Source: Seison nebaliae
Lineage: Eukaryota > Rotifera > Pararotatoria > Seisonacea > Seisonidae
Direction of reading: 5' to 3'
Length of the DNA: 64,000 nucleotides
Assembly (NCBI GenBank): GCA_023231475.1
Contig: JALJEE010002697.1
Span: 1-64,000 of the forward strand
Of the stretch, positions 31,403 through 46,047 are shown one piece after another (positions within the stretch are counted from its first letter, which is position 1; every line of letters begins with the position of its first letter). The notes beneath the pieces are model-generated. The model did not search any database. It saw nothing but the letters and a program-made list of their open reading frames with translations, and was not told where the DNA came from. The translations under genes and the position numbers were made by a program.

Positions 31403-34400
31403 TTATTCTTATTATTCATTGGAGTTACAATTGATCTCAATAAACTATTGAAATCATTATTATTGTTATTGTTATTGTTGTTGTTATTATTATTGTTTGT
31501 TAATTTAGAATTAGAATTAGAATTTTGAATTTTCGATTGTTGTTTAGTGGTGGAAGTGATGCCAGTAGTGAACGATGTTGACGATGATGCAACTGCTGTT
31601 GTTGTTGAAGTTTGATTTTGATTGAAAATCATTGAAAAGATATCATTCATATCATTACCGGGAATGGCGTCAGCTAACTGATCGAATATCTGTTTCTCTT
31701 CGAACGGAGTGGCAGCCAATTGTTCATTAGTTTGTGTCCGTAAAACTCCATCACCATGATTAGTCTTATCGAACATTTTACTGAATAAATCCATAACATC
31801 ATTTTCATTATTCTTATTCTTCTTCTCATTCGATTCGAATTGTAAATTCGTTTTATTCTTCGATTGTCTATTCGATTGACTACGACTCTTTTTTGTTGTT
31901 GTTGTTGTTGCTGTTGTGTTCGTAGTCGTTGTTGATTGGAAAGCGGATGTTGAAGATGATGAATTATTTAATAATTGATTAATCGATTCCGTATGAGATG
32001 TAGATGTGATAATTCTCGTAGTCGTATTAGTGATAGGAGTAGAAGTGGATGGGAGAATGTTAGATAATAAACTATTTAAAGTATTCGGATTAATATCATT
32101 TAATAATTTCATAATATCTTCATTATTCTCTACTGGATTCTTCAAATTCATCTCAATTTTATTCATCGATTTATTTGTCGTCTTATTCACTTCTTTCTTT
32201 CCTCGTCGTCCTCGTTTCACATGTGATGATGAAGCGATTGATGACGTCGAAGAATTGGTTGGAGATTGATCTCTTATTCGATGATGGAGATCGAGTGGGA
32301 GAATTGATTTAGCAAAATTTGATGCTCGATGATCGATATCATAATCAGGATGTTGTTTCAACCAATTTACCAATTCGGCGGGTGGTGGTCGTTTATTGTT
32401 CGCCAATGTTCGATGAGACGCTCGATGAATAAGAGCGAAATTATTATCATATTTGATGACATGTTCACTCTTCGGTTTATTCGAATCCATCTTTACCGAC
32501 GACATATTGAGGAAACTTAACGGATTATTCTTATTGATTGTCGTCGCTGGATTATCATTCAATTTCAACAAGAAATTCGCTGTCGTCGTTGTATCGTTAG
32601 CAATACGATTGAGAAATTTGTAAATATCATCACTCGGATCCATCATCGATTTTGCCGTATCGATAATGGCATTCTGGATTGGTTCTTCTTCCGTCTCAAA
32701 TTTCAATTCATTCAAAATCGCTTTCACTTTCTGGAATTCTGTTGAATTTCTTATTGGATCGACTAAATTCTTTTGGAGTAAATTTACTCCTTCACTATTC
32801 AATAATTTCATAATTGGTTGAGTATCGGCTGGATCTAATGATTTGAAAATGGAATTCAATTCTGGACAATCATTCAATATCTGAGAAAAGATCGATGTCT
32901 GATCTGATGACGAATTACCATCAACATTCTTCATCTTCGTCGAAACAGTCGACGACGATGCTGTTGTTGTTATTGTTGTTGATGGATTATTCAAATTAGA
33001 TGTGCTTGTCGATGGAACGATATTTTTCATATCGTTAAATGAACTTATCTCACCAGGTTCATGTTCATCGATCATACGATGAGTTTTCCTTTTACGTTTC
33101 TGATTCGTTCCTTTGTTACGATCCGTCATTGTTGTTGTTGTTGTCGTGTTATTATTAGGAAGATGATTCGCCATACATGTAATTGAATTCAAATTTGAAT
33201 TTTTTAACGTTGTCGAACTTAACAAAGTCGTGACACTTGTCGAAGATGATGTCGATGTGATACAATTCAAAATTTTATTATTTACACTACAAACCGTCAC
33301 CGTTGTGGTGGGAATGACACTAGTTGTTATTATTGATGTTGAAGGAATAGATAATGGAATTGTTGTTTGCATTTGATTGAGAATGTCCTTGAAAGCTTCA
33401 GCACCAGGAACATGCTCAATCAAATCTTCGATCTCATTCTTCAACGTATCACACGATTTCCCACTCAACATATCGATGATTGATGTTAATGTATCAGATG
33501 AGAGATTAGTATTTCCATTCAAACCATTCGTCAACTTTTTAAGACAATTCATCAATTGTTTATCATCTCCATCAACATTCTCATTTAGAATTTCTTTCTT
33601 CGATATCTTCTTCGGATGTGGGTCGTCACTATTAATTTCATTATTATCATTCTTCTCCATATGTTTACGATTTCTTCGTCCATCTGATTTACATGGACGT
33701 CCTTTCTGTCTAGAAGATCTTTCTTCATCAACTTCATTAAGTCGTCGTTTATTTCTCGTCTTTACAAATTTATTCGTTTTCATTTTATGTGGCAATTCAT
33801 GACATTCATAATCACTATCATCATCAACTGATGTTCTTCCATGAATATTATTTGTTCTAAATGAATTCTTATTATTATTCTCTTTTTGTCGATGATTCTC
33901 TTTTTTCTTCAACGGAATAATTGGAAGTGTTCCACTAGTATCATTTGTAGCTGTTGATGAAGTATCATCAAATTCCACATCTTTTATTTGATCCTCATTA
34001 ACTGTCATGCCTTTATTCAAATGAGTAGGAATGATATGTTTCGACGGATATGACGAAATTGGATGATGTGTTTGTGTCGAATTGAAATTAGTCTGATCTC
34101 CACAATTGGATGATTGTTGCAATTGTTGAGTAGATGACGAGGATGATAAATGTTTTGTAGATGATCCGCTCGATGATGTAAGTGAGGAGTTGACAGTAAG
34201 CCAATCAGGTTTCTGTTTCGCAGACAATTGTTTCATTCTCAAAGTATTTGCTGCAATCTGGAAATCATCTCGGGATGGTTTGACGAAATATCCAGTCTCG
34301 AAATAATTCAACAATGTCTGGAGTCGATCCGTAACGATAATCTCTTTCGGCCAATGATTAAATGCATTGAAATTTGGAATAGCATCTGATGTGAATTTAT

Positions 34401-37400
34401 CTAAAATTATAAATTGAGCTAATGATTTCTCATTCAGTCTAATACGATCAGCAATCTCTTTCTTACAATTTTTCGAATATTCCAATTCCAATTTCTCATC
34501 CGACAATTGTGACATAATCGATTCTTCGAAAAAATCTTCAACATCTTTTTTTATCGATTGATCTTGTATGGTGGTCGTTTCAGACTGATCTTTAAATTGA
34601 TCCAAATCTTCTTTGATCTTATTGAGACGATGTGTATTCATTTCTAAACGTTGAGCTAATTCAATTTTATTATATGTCTCAATACATTTCCCAAAACTAA
34701 ATGTGGGATCAAGTGCACTATTATGATCTAAACGATATAAACCATATTTGTAGACAGCAGCTAAAAGATCGATATCATGTTCTGGTCGTTGCCACCAATC
34801 AGGTAGAGAGGGATGATCTACACTATCACGTTCCAATAATTCATTCAATTTCCTGTAACTGTATCGACTACAAACTTTCCTTACTTCATTCAATAATTCG
34901 ACAATTGAAAAAATTTTCAATGAACGATCTTCGGAAAGTGGTTGAATATGAATATCTGATGCAGCTGTCGGATATTTCCATTCGACAATCGGATTTTGTT
35001 GTTTTAATAAAGAATTTATTGTTGGTTCGGTCGATTGACGTTTAATCATTCGTTCACTATGATGCATAAATGATCGATAATAATCAGCGAGAGTATCATC
35101 AAATTTATTCTCTAATTTCGTCGCATAACTTCTCCAGAATGACCAATTATATTTCTTATTCTCCTCATTATATAAGACACCGTAACAAGAGAGAAATCGA
35201 ATGAATTCCTGTTCTTCTTTTTTGGAAAATTTGACTTGTTTCGCTCTCGTTCTTTCTTGTCGTTTTATATGAGCTAATTCGGCAGTTCTTAATCGTTTCT
35301 CTTCTCTCAATTTCTCTTTCTCTCGTTCGATACGTTCTTTGGCTGACCATTTCTGAAATAAAGATTTCATTCGACGAATACGAATGTTCAATTCGGACGC
35401 GGCAGGAAAAGGACAGAAATGTGGTGGCGCTGGAACTTCTGGAGGTTCGACCACTTCCGGTTCACGAGGAAGAGTGAAATTCCTCTTCTCTTTAGCGATA
35501 TCAAAATGTTCGAATTCGTCATCTTCCGGAAGATTGAGATCCATCAAATCGATCAATTCATGAGCATCTTGAATATCATCGTTCGATATTTTCGTCAAAT
35601 TTGGCGATGCCAATGATCTCAATAAAGATTCGGTAATGTTATTTTTGAATTCGTGATCTTTCGGAATGAAATTCATTTTCTGCATATTATGTTTCTCACT
35701 CATTTTGATGGTTTGGTCGACTCGTGTACACATATGATCGAGTAATTTATTGATAATAATTTGAGCGGATAATGAAACATTTCCTTCAGTCGCATCGATT
35801 AATTCTTGTTCATAATTCTGTAATTTTTCCAAGTAATTCTCATATCGAATCGCTTCCTTATTATATTGTTCTTTTTCCATCTCATATAATCGTTGAGCAG
35901 TGAGTACTTCAGAATTGTTGATTCCACATAATTTCAGGAAGGGTAATGAACTATCACCTCGAATAGAATTATATTCTTCATATCCATGTTTGTACATACC
36001 GATAGCGATGGCCATATCATATTCTGTTGTCCACCAATGAGCTACAGGTGCACTGAAATCCACAAAAGCATTTTGAAGATTTGAATTAATCTCATCAGGA
36101 ATTTGAATCATTCGATGGATTTGTTCCCATTCGAGATCGATGAACTTCTTCTCACAACCACTCTCGTCATTCTCCACCACTTGAATATTATCGATATATT
36201 GACGTATTGATAATGGTAATATCTCATTCTGTAAATAGAAGAGGAAACGAATACGGAAAATATGTTTGGATGCATTCGTTCGAATATTCTTTTGAAATGA
36301 TTCTTCAATTATACATTGTTCGGGATCGAGAAATGTCCATGATATTAATTCTTTCAAATTCCACAAACTCTTATGTTGATTATTGTTGTTGTTGTTATTA
36401 TTATTATTATTATTATTGTTGTTCGTTTTGTTCGTTAACATTTCACCATCAATTATCGTCTCCTCATCTTTCTTCATTTGATTATGATTATTATTATTAT
36501 TGTTGTTGTGGTTGTTGTTAGCAGGAGTACGATTTCGAATTTTTGATGGAATCATATCATAACCAACATGAAGACGATAATCATAATTGCCTTCTTTCCT
36601 CAAATCCGTTGGAGCGATCAATTGACGAATGAATTCATGAATCTTCTCATCACCTTGGAAATATTTGAGACATAAAAGAACAATGGAACGAGCCAAATCT
36701 TCCGCTTCCATATTACTCAATGAACAAATACGACAACATCGACGAATTAATGTCCATCGTCCCCATCCGAATCGTAATAATCCTTTCAACATTCTCATAC
36801 ATTCCTGTTTCGACCAAATACGATAACCAGCTTCTTCCGCTTCCTGTTTCAATAATTGTCGATTCTTCTTCTCTTGACGACGATTTTTTCGTTTCGTTGA
36901 CAATTGAGAACCATTCTTATGACTACGACGACCTTTCGATCGGAGCACTTTCTCTCCTTTCTCATTTACACTCAAATCACTCACATCCGAATCTCCCAAT
37001 GTTGAATCGGAATCAGATAAATCTGATAAATCTGAATCATGTTTCACTTTCTCTGCCGCTTTCACTCGTCGACCACTATCCGTCGTATAATGATCTTGAT
37101 CAGTTAATCGTTTCACTTGTGTCCGACGTCGAGGTTCATCTAATATTCTTGAATCACGATTTAAAATCGATTCAGAATCCACATCAGCTTTTTTCGCCCA
37201 TTTCTGCCAGAAATTAGGATCATCAATCGATATATCATTTCTGGTATTACTCGCACTGAAACTGGCTTTAGCGAAACTGGAACTTTGAGTTCCACTATCG
37301 CCACTTTTTCCATCTTCCAATGTGATGACTTGTGTTCGTCTCTCCAGAATTTGTTCAATATCTTCTTCACAGAATTTATCTCCCGCATTATCCTCATCCA

Positions 37401-40400
37401 TCAATGCACCATATGCTCCTTTCTTTAACAAATCTTCAATTTCTTTCTTCGACATTTGTTGTTGTTGTTTCACATTTTTATCTTCAGCTCTCATCGATTG
37501 TAGAACGGCTTTCTCCAAACCTAATTTCATCGATGCTCTATCGAACATTTCTCTTTCATATGTATTTCTAGTTACAAGTCGATAAATCTTCACATTCTTC
37601 TTCTGTCCAATACGATGAACGCGAGCTTGTGCTTGCAAATCATTTTGTGGATTCCAATCGGAATCATAAATTATGACTGTGTCAGCTGCCGTCAAATTTA
37701 TACCCAAACCACCAGCTCTCGTACACAGAAGGAAAACGAAACGATCACTATCTGGTCGACTGAAACGATCGATCGCTTCTTGACGTAATTCGCCTCTTAC
37801 ACGACCATCAATCCGTTCGAATGGATATCGTCGAGCGATTAGATAATCTTCAATAATATCGAGGCATCTGATCATTTGTGAGAAGATCAAAACTTTATGT
37901 CCTCCTTGTTTCAATTTCGGTAATAATTTATCAATTAAAACTAATTTTCCAGCACTAGCAATTAATGCTTGGAACATTTCATCTTCATCGTCCGGTGTAC
38001 ACCTGTGCATTTCACAATATTCATTAATTATCACACTTTCCGCCCCGTCCAACAAAAACGGATGATTACAACATTTCCTCAATTCCATCATCGTATTCAT
38101 TAAATTTGGAACGTTCGACGCCGTCGTACTTTTTACGAGAAATTGGAAATTCTTTTCCAGAATTGCACGATAATATTTTTTTTGAATATTTGTCAATTCA
38201 ACTTCGATAATTGTTTCTTTTTTCGGTGCGAGATTCTTTTCCACATCCTCTTTCAATCGACGTAACATCATCGGTTTGAGAACAGCCTGTAACTTCTGGA
38301 CATGCTCATCCGATTCCAATTTGCCGAACTCTTTTAGAAATTCTTCTGATGATTGGAATTGTTCCGGTTCGAGAAAATTCAATAAGGAAAATAATTCTTC
38401 AATATTATTTTGTAATGGTGTTCCCGTCAATAATACTTTATGTTCGAAAGAGAAATAACTCAATCCTTCGAATAATTTACATCGTTTATTCTTCAATCGA
38501 TGTGCTTCATCAATGATGACATTCCTCCATTTGATGGCAGATAATATTTCGATATCCGATAACAACATTTCAAATGTTGTAATAATCGCATTGAATTTCA
38601 ATCGTTGAGTAATTCGACGATTCTTCTCGTCATACCAATAGAATTCATATCGTTGAAGAATTTCACGCGATTTAGCCGAACCATGATAAACGATGGCATT
38701 CATATCTGTCCACGTCTCAAATTCTCGAATCCAATTACCAACGGTGGATAAGGGAACGATAACGAGATAAGGACCAGTGACACCATAATTACTGACATTG
38801 AATAAATAAGTGATACTTTGAATCGTTTTTCCCAATCCCATTTCATCGGCTAAAATACAATTCTGACAATTTAACCAACAGAACGTCAACCAATTTATTC
38901 CTTCCAATTGATATTCTCTCAATTGATTATTATTCTTATAAATTGGTGATTCCATCAACTTTTTGAATGCATGAGCTTTCGGTCTTCGAATATCAATTTC
39001 AGCTGATTGTGCAGCTGTCAAAGCAGCAGTTGATAAATTTTTCTTTCTTCCATTTTGACCCAATTGTTGAACACCTGTATATTGGAGTGCATCTAATAAA
39101 GATTTAGGTGGAGATTTATATCGTTCATAATGTCGAATTTTTCCTTTACTAATACTGTCGATAATATCTTCGCGTCTCTCCCATGTTGCTTCATCGTACG
39201 ATAAACTTTTCCATTTGACATAATAATAAATCGTTCGCAATTCGATCGGTTGTTCACCAGTCACCAATTCCAATTGTTTCATCGATTCATCTGTCTCTTC
39301 ATTGGTCGATCCATTCTCTTCACGAATATCAATATCATCAATCATTGTTCTATTATCATCTAATTGAATTGTCATTGATAGTAAATCTTTCATACAATCA
39401 ACAATTCCATCATCATTAACATCTTTGAAAAGATCATCAATTTCATTCTCTTTCGTTTCTACATCCTCCTCACAAATATCATCTTCATGAAAACTGTTCT
39501 CTTCGTATTGTTGGAAGATGATAGCGGAATTGACAACTTCTTGTAATGTCTGTGCAATTGTTAATCGAATATGAATCATCTCCTTTTCATTTTCTATCAA
39601 TTTCAATTTTCGTTCTTCCTTCAACAATCTTTTCTTTTCTTTCCTCTCAATATTTACAGCGTCGATTGCATATTCTGGAATCGTTACATATTCGATGACT
39701 TCTTGATCATCAAGTATTCTTTCCACTTCAATATAATCCTGATTGAAGAATTCCTCTTCACTCATAATGTCATCGAGGAAGGCGAGTGCCGAATTCTGAT
39801 TCTTTTTCGTTGTAAATCGTTTGATTTTCGCATCAATTCGTATATCGGTCGCTACTAATTCATCTCTCGTTTTCCAATCGCAATGAATATAAGATAATTG
39901 TTTCCATTTCACAAAATATTCGGTGACTTTCTTCAAATGACTTTTCTTCGAATTCTCTTCTTTCCGTTTCTTCGATTTTTCTTCTCGTTTCAATTCATCT
40001 TTCTCATTACGAATTCGTTTTTCACCAATTGATTTCTCTCTCCATAAATCGATATATTTCTCTTTCTCCACTTCATCAGCGTCCAACAATTCTTCTTCGC
40101 GAGTTTTAATCGCGATGTCACGAATGCCAAGAATCTTCTCCACTATCATCGTTATGGGTAGAATTGTATTCGGATCGAATATTGGTCGATCTAACATTGT
40201 TTCCGTTTCTATTTCCTCTTCACTTTCCGTCAATGGTTCAATTTCTTGAATGACATTCACTTTCTTCTTTTCACCTTTTTTCTTTCCTCCTTTTGCTCCT
40301 CCTTTTTTCTTCTTTTTTAATTCAACAATTTTCAGTGGTATATCATTCCTCGATTCAGAAATGACTTTTTTTAACTCCGTCTCTTCCGTCATCGAGAAAT

Positions 40401-42784
40401 CGTTATATGAATCTTTTTCATTCTCATTATCTTTCATTGATATCTCATCATCACTCTCTACACAATTCTTATTTTTCGGCGGTTTATTCTTTACTTTCAA
40501 TTTGGATTTTGATTTCTTCTCCGAATCAGCATGATTTTCCATCATTAATGTGGTATCGGCAAGATCATCAGATGATATCTCTTGATCATATCGTTGTTTC
40601 TTCACATTTCTCGTACTTCTTCTTTTCTCCACATAATTTATGTCAATAGCATGAAATTTCTCGATACTTTTACTCCCTTTCAATCCCAACATCGTATCAT
40701 CGTCATTCTCATCGTCATCGTCCGAATTATCATTTCGTCGACGTTTTTGCGATTTAGCGAATGATGCCAAACTCTTTTTTTTCACTTTCTTCTTCGATTG
40801 AGTTCCGAAAGTTTTCTTCTCTTTCGGAATCTGATAAGAATCACCTGAATCAATCGAAATTTGAGAATGTGGACTCGCTAAACTTCTTTCTTCATTCTTC
40901 TTTTTCGATTTGGATGATTTGGATGATTTAACTAATGATTTACTACCTCTCGATTTCTTATGATCAACAATTGATGATGGTTTCGATTTTTTCGGTGTTT
41001 CCGTATAATTCACTGATGGCATAATAGGGGATTGTAATAAACTACCATTCATCATTTGAGGCGGTTGAGGACGTAACGGACGTTGCATGTACATCATATT
41101 ATTTGGAAGATGCATCATCTGTCCACCGGATGGTATCGTACCGTTAATTGATGGTAATGATGGACGAGTTGATGATGTGGTAGTTGAGGGGAAATAAGAC
41201 ATTCTCTGATCGAACATTCCATGATTACCATTTTGAGCTTGGATGAATTGCATCATTCGATAATTGGGATGCATATGATGCATCTTCGCCATATTGGGAG
41301 GAATTTGTTGTGAGGATGATGGTTGTTGTTGTTGTTGTGGTGGTGGTTGTGGGAACATTTTACCATTCATAAATCCAACACCCCCTATTGTTGGTGGAAC
41401 GAATGGTGGTGATGATGATGGAACGGTAATGGAAACTTTCGATAAAACATTATTAAGGACATCAAACACTTCACGTAAAATTTGAGCATCTTCTGGTACT
41501 TGGGAAATTTCGGCACAAACCTGATTTATGACCGACGACGCTTTCATACGTTGCGCCAACAACATTTGTTGCTGCTGAATATATTGAGAATGTTTCAAAT
41601 CGACTGTGGGTGGAGGATCGTTGTCTTCCGAATCAGAAATTGCGTCATAATCTGGTTTTACTAATCGTTTCTCGTCAGCTGTTGACGAAAACTTCCTCAA
41701 TGTTTGAGATTTTGTCATAGATATGGTGGAACTAGGAGAGACGGGCGAGAGAGATTCTTGGAAAGAATCGCCTTTACTCGCCGATTCTTGTCGAGTGGAT
41801 GATAATTGGAAATGTGTTTGAGATTGTTGTTGATGTTGTGATTGTGATGTTGATGCAGTTTTAGAATAATATTCATAATCGTTCGTTTGACTACTATTGT
41901 CCAATTCGTCAGATGTCAATTTTCGTTGAGATCTTGGAGAGGAGACATTAGATGCAACATGTGATTGATGCTGATAATGTGGAGAATGAAGTGACGATTG
42001 ATGATTGGCTTGAGAGACGGAAGATGTTGATTGTGTTCGTTCATTAATAGGAGGAGGTCTATTTGGGTATTGTGGAAAGAATTGAGTATTAGGAATTATT
42101 TGACCACTTGGAGTTCGAATATATGGTGGAACACCTGATGGTGGAATCATCATTTGAGGATGATTACCAGTTGACATTCCATAAGCACCTCGATATTGCA
42201 TCATAAATTGCATCATCTGTTGTGGCATCATTGGACGTCCACCTTTCTGCATCATCATCATCTGTTGTTGTTGTTGTTGTTGTTGGAGAGCTTGTTGGTG
42301 GAATGGTGTTGATCCAACGGTTGGTGATGGATGTGATTGATTTGGTAATTGATGTGATTTCGATGATAACATATTTTTGTCATCCGTCTCAACACTAATT
42401 TGACCATTTGTTAATATTTCACTAGTTTGTTGTGGCTGAGGTTCGGATTTTACTTCATCATTCTTACTCTTCCTCTTCTTCGTCTCTTTCTTTTTTCGAA
42501 CTGTCGATTTTTTCGGTTTAGTTTCCTCAGTTTTATTCACGTTGTCCGTCGACGGTTGTTTCTTTGTTTTCTTCGAACGAGAACGTTTCTTTGGCTGAAC
42601 TTCATTTGGTGGTGTATCGGCAACTTTATTCATCTTCGACTCATTCTCCAATTTGATGTTAACTGGATTAATCGTTACCGAATCCATTGACTCCATTTTG
42701 ATGTCGTCCGATTTCATCTCAATTTTTATTCCATTATTCGCCTCATTCGTCGTCTCCAATTGTTGTTGTTGTTGTTGTTGATGG

Positions 42785-42815
<31 letters not shown>

Positions 42816-43039
42816 GCTGATGGAGTTGTTGTTGTTGGAGCATCTGAGATTGAAATTGTTGTTGGAACGCTACAGTCTGTTGTTGTTGTTGTAATTGAGA
42901 TTTATTTTGTTGTATCATCCCCTGATGATTAGGAGTAGTTTGTGTATTATGTAATTGATTTGATGGTGGTGATTGTACTCCACTTGATACTCTTTGACGT
43001 TGCATTTGTTGTTTCTGCATCTCTTGCATCGCCTGCAAC

Positions 43040-43075
<36 letters not shown>

Positions 43076-46047
43076 AAGATTATCATTTTTTGTTGTTCGG
43101 GTGGAAGGTTATTGTTATTAGGTGATAAATTATTCGACTGTTTCATCTCATTATCAGATGGTATTGCTTTCTTCATTTGTTGCATTTGTTGTTGTTGGAA
43201 TAACATCTGTTGTTGACGCAATTGTTGTTGTTGTTGGTCAGTGATGGATGAAATATTAGAATTAGATGGTAAACGATTATTATTAGAAGTTGAAGAGGAA
43301 ATCGAAATCGTTTCCGATTGGTCGTTATTTTGAACAGTGGAATTATTTGGAATAAAATTCTTCTGATTCGTATTCATCATGTTAATATTATTCTTATTAT
43401 TTCCATTATCATTTCCAGTTCCATTGTTGTTGGTGTTGCTGTTGTTGTTAGAATTGGAATTGGCTTGATTCAATGTGACAACTTTACGTTGACAATAGTG
43501 CTGATACCAACTGTGAGAGAACATGGAATATTTCTGAGTGAAATCACTTTTCATTCGTTCAATCTGTTCCGACAACATCTTCCTTTGTTGATCATTCAAT
43601 TGAGATGAATTAATTTGATCACATTTCGTCTTTATTTGCTGTTCCATTTGAACTAACAAAACCGGCTTCTCCTGATATGCGAGACGTTGTAATTCATTGG
43701 TGAAAGGATATAATCTCATCACTTGATCAATCGTATAATAAGAAGGAACGCCAGATACATTATTTATCGGCTGAGCAGCTGATGACGATTTCGTAACATT
43801 ATTGTTCGAATTATTCGAATTACTCGTAATGGAATTATTAGAAGTATTCAATGAGTTACTCTCATTCGCTCCAACACTACCGCTATTCACATTGATATTG
43901 TTATTGTTATTATTTGATGGTCCGTTATTATTACTCATCAACGAATTGGTCGATGATGTTCTTTGTTGTTGTTGTTGTTGTTGTTGTTGATGAGAAGGAA
44001 TGATATTATTGTCCGAATTTTGAAATTGTTGCAATCTGGATTGATGTGAATAATTTTGTTGTCCTTGTGATTGTTGTGAAAGGAAATTATTCATTGGCAT
44101 CGGCGAATTACCAGATATTTGTTGCGGTTGTTGTTGTTGTTGTGCTGCTGGTGGTGGTACTTGTCCTTGATTTTTCATTTGGAGTAATCTCTGTTGTTGT
44201 TGCATCAACAACTGATGATGTTGTTGTTGTTGTTGTATAGATAATTGTTGAATATTCGGCTGTAAATTTTGTTGTGGATTATTCTGTTGAGGATTATTTT
44301 GCTGTTGATGTTGTTGTTGTTGTTGTTGTTGAGTTATTAACATTGATTGCGATGAAACCACATTGGATGGTTGTGAATTATTAGAAGAAGGATTTGCTAC
44401 ATTCATCGAATGATAATAATTTAAATTATTCGTATTCCAATGTTGTTGTTGTGGTGGTTGTTGATTGAAAAATTGTTGTTGTTTCATCGTATCATTCGTG
44501 GAAGTTTTTGGAGATTGTTCGTTTGGTTTATTCATCATTGGCGAAGCGGTTACTCCTGGCATATGAGAATGAGGTGTAGCTACCGGTGTTGCACAGGATG
44601 ACGTACGACTTTCTCTTCTATGATTATCCTGTGTCTGTTTCATCATTGCAGCATTAGATGATGGGGAAGATGTTGAAGTTGCTCCATCTCCATTAGGAGT
44701 ATTCACAGACGGAATTTTATTCACCGTATTATTGTTATTGTTGTTGTTCTTATGTTGGAACGGTAAGGAACCGGTGGCCGTCGGATATTGATTAGTGGAA
44801 TTATGATTCAACTGTTGTGTCATTGATTGTTGTTGAAGTGATTGTAAATTCTGTACATTCTCTCCCGACAATTTCATACCACTTCCATTCTCATCCTGAC
44901 GTGTTTGATCGTATTTCGGAGGAGATTTCATATTATTCTGATTATTCATCATCGCCATCTGTTGTTGTTGTTGTTGGAAATACATTTGTTGATATTTATT
45001 TCCATTAAACATCAAATTATTCGGATTCACCGTATTATTATTATTATTATTCACATCATTATTGTTGTTGTTGTTGTTTATACAACCATTAGAATTATTA
45101 TTATTATGATTGTTGTTATTATTATTATTTGGGATATGATTAGGTTGTGAAGATGTTAAAGAATTATTATGTTGTGGCCATCGTTGTTGAAAATTGGGAT
45201 GACAAACATTAGAATGTTGTGAAAGTTGTTGTTGTTGTTGTTGATGTGACATCGATGACATGGCATTTGATGGATTGTTTAGCATTTGAGTGTAATTTGT
45301 AGATGGATTCAAATTATTATTAACATTTGGCGACTTACAATTCACCATATTCATTTCAGTTGATGATTGTGGCTGACTAATTTCCTCACTCTTCTCATTC
45401 GATTTCTGACCATCATTACTTGGTGATGCCGTCGTGGGAGATGTGGTAATAGTCGACGAAACATTATGGTTCATAATTCCATTATTTCCCGAATTGGTGT
45501 TCGTTGCTAAAGACGACGATATTTGTGATGAGGTGGAATAAGTCAAATCTTGATTATTCACCTGATTCATTGAACTGCTACACAACGATATGGTTGTCGT
45601 CGTTATCGTATTTGTCATTAATGTTGTTGATGATGTTGGATAAGCACCGGATGACACGAATGGTCTTGTCATTTGATATTGTTGTTGTGGATGTTGTTGA
45701 GTTGGTTGTTGTTGTTGTTGTTGAGGATTGGATGGTATCATTCCATAAGGAGATGGTTGTGCACCGCCCATTCCATACAACATATTCGGATTAAATGATG
45801 ATTGCATTGCATTCATCGTATTCATTGGTGGGTATCCTCTCACCGGCATATATTGCATCGGCACATTTCCCATATTAGGTCTCATCGATGAATTCATCAT
45901 CATTAACATCTGCTGCTGCTGTTGCTGCTGCTGTTGTTGTTGTTGTTGCTGCTGTTGGAGTTGCTGCTGTTGTTGTGCAGTGAGCATAGACTGCGATGTA
46001 ACATTAGCAGCTGAAATATTTTGTGGTGGGTGAACATATGGATTCAT
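30568..46047 (-). CDS. kis: Kismet-type CHD6-9 chromatin remodeller, 5159 aa
   Basis: ATP-dependent nucleosome remodeller acting in the nucleus. In order: a low-complexity N-terminus of about 1900 residues with many polyGln and polyAsn tracts; chromodomain 1 near 2045 (YFVKWKQLSYIHCDW); chromodomain 2 near 2275 (YYVKWKSLSYDEATW); SNF2 ATPase with DEMGLGKT near 2400 and DEAH near 2510; helicase C with VLIFSQMIRCLDI and ARVHRIGQ near 2810; the CHD6-9 middle region; a BRK domain near 4550 (NKRPPPAELVNWLKQHPDYD); and a Ser/Thr/Asn-rich tail. Two chromodomains plus BRK place it in the CHD6-9/Kismet class, not CHD1 or Mi-2. Length is close to the long Drosophila Kismet form. Remarkably the whole 15.5 kb is one uninterrupted frame. 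PolyGln is coded mostly by CAA, polyAsn by AAT/AAC. All catalytic motifs are intact. Confidence 0.97.
45897..45988 (-). repeat. N-terminal polyglutamine tract of kismet
   Basis: About 25 glutamines starting near residue 24, coded by mixed CAG and CAA. Other Gln or Asn runs recur through 42200-45750 and 31370-31500. Confidence 0.9.

Noticed and set aside
31133-45794. Many plus-strand frames with Tyr, Val or Cys runs
   Set aside because: All are shadows of Asn, Gln and Thr tracts of the kismet frame on the other strand.
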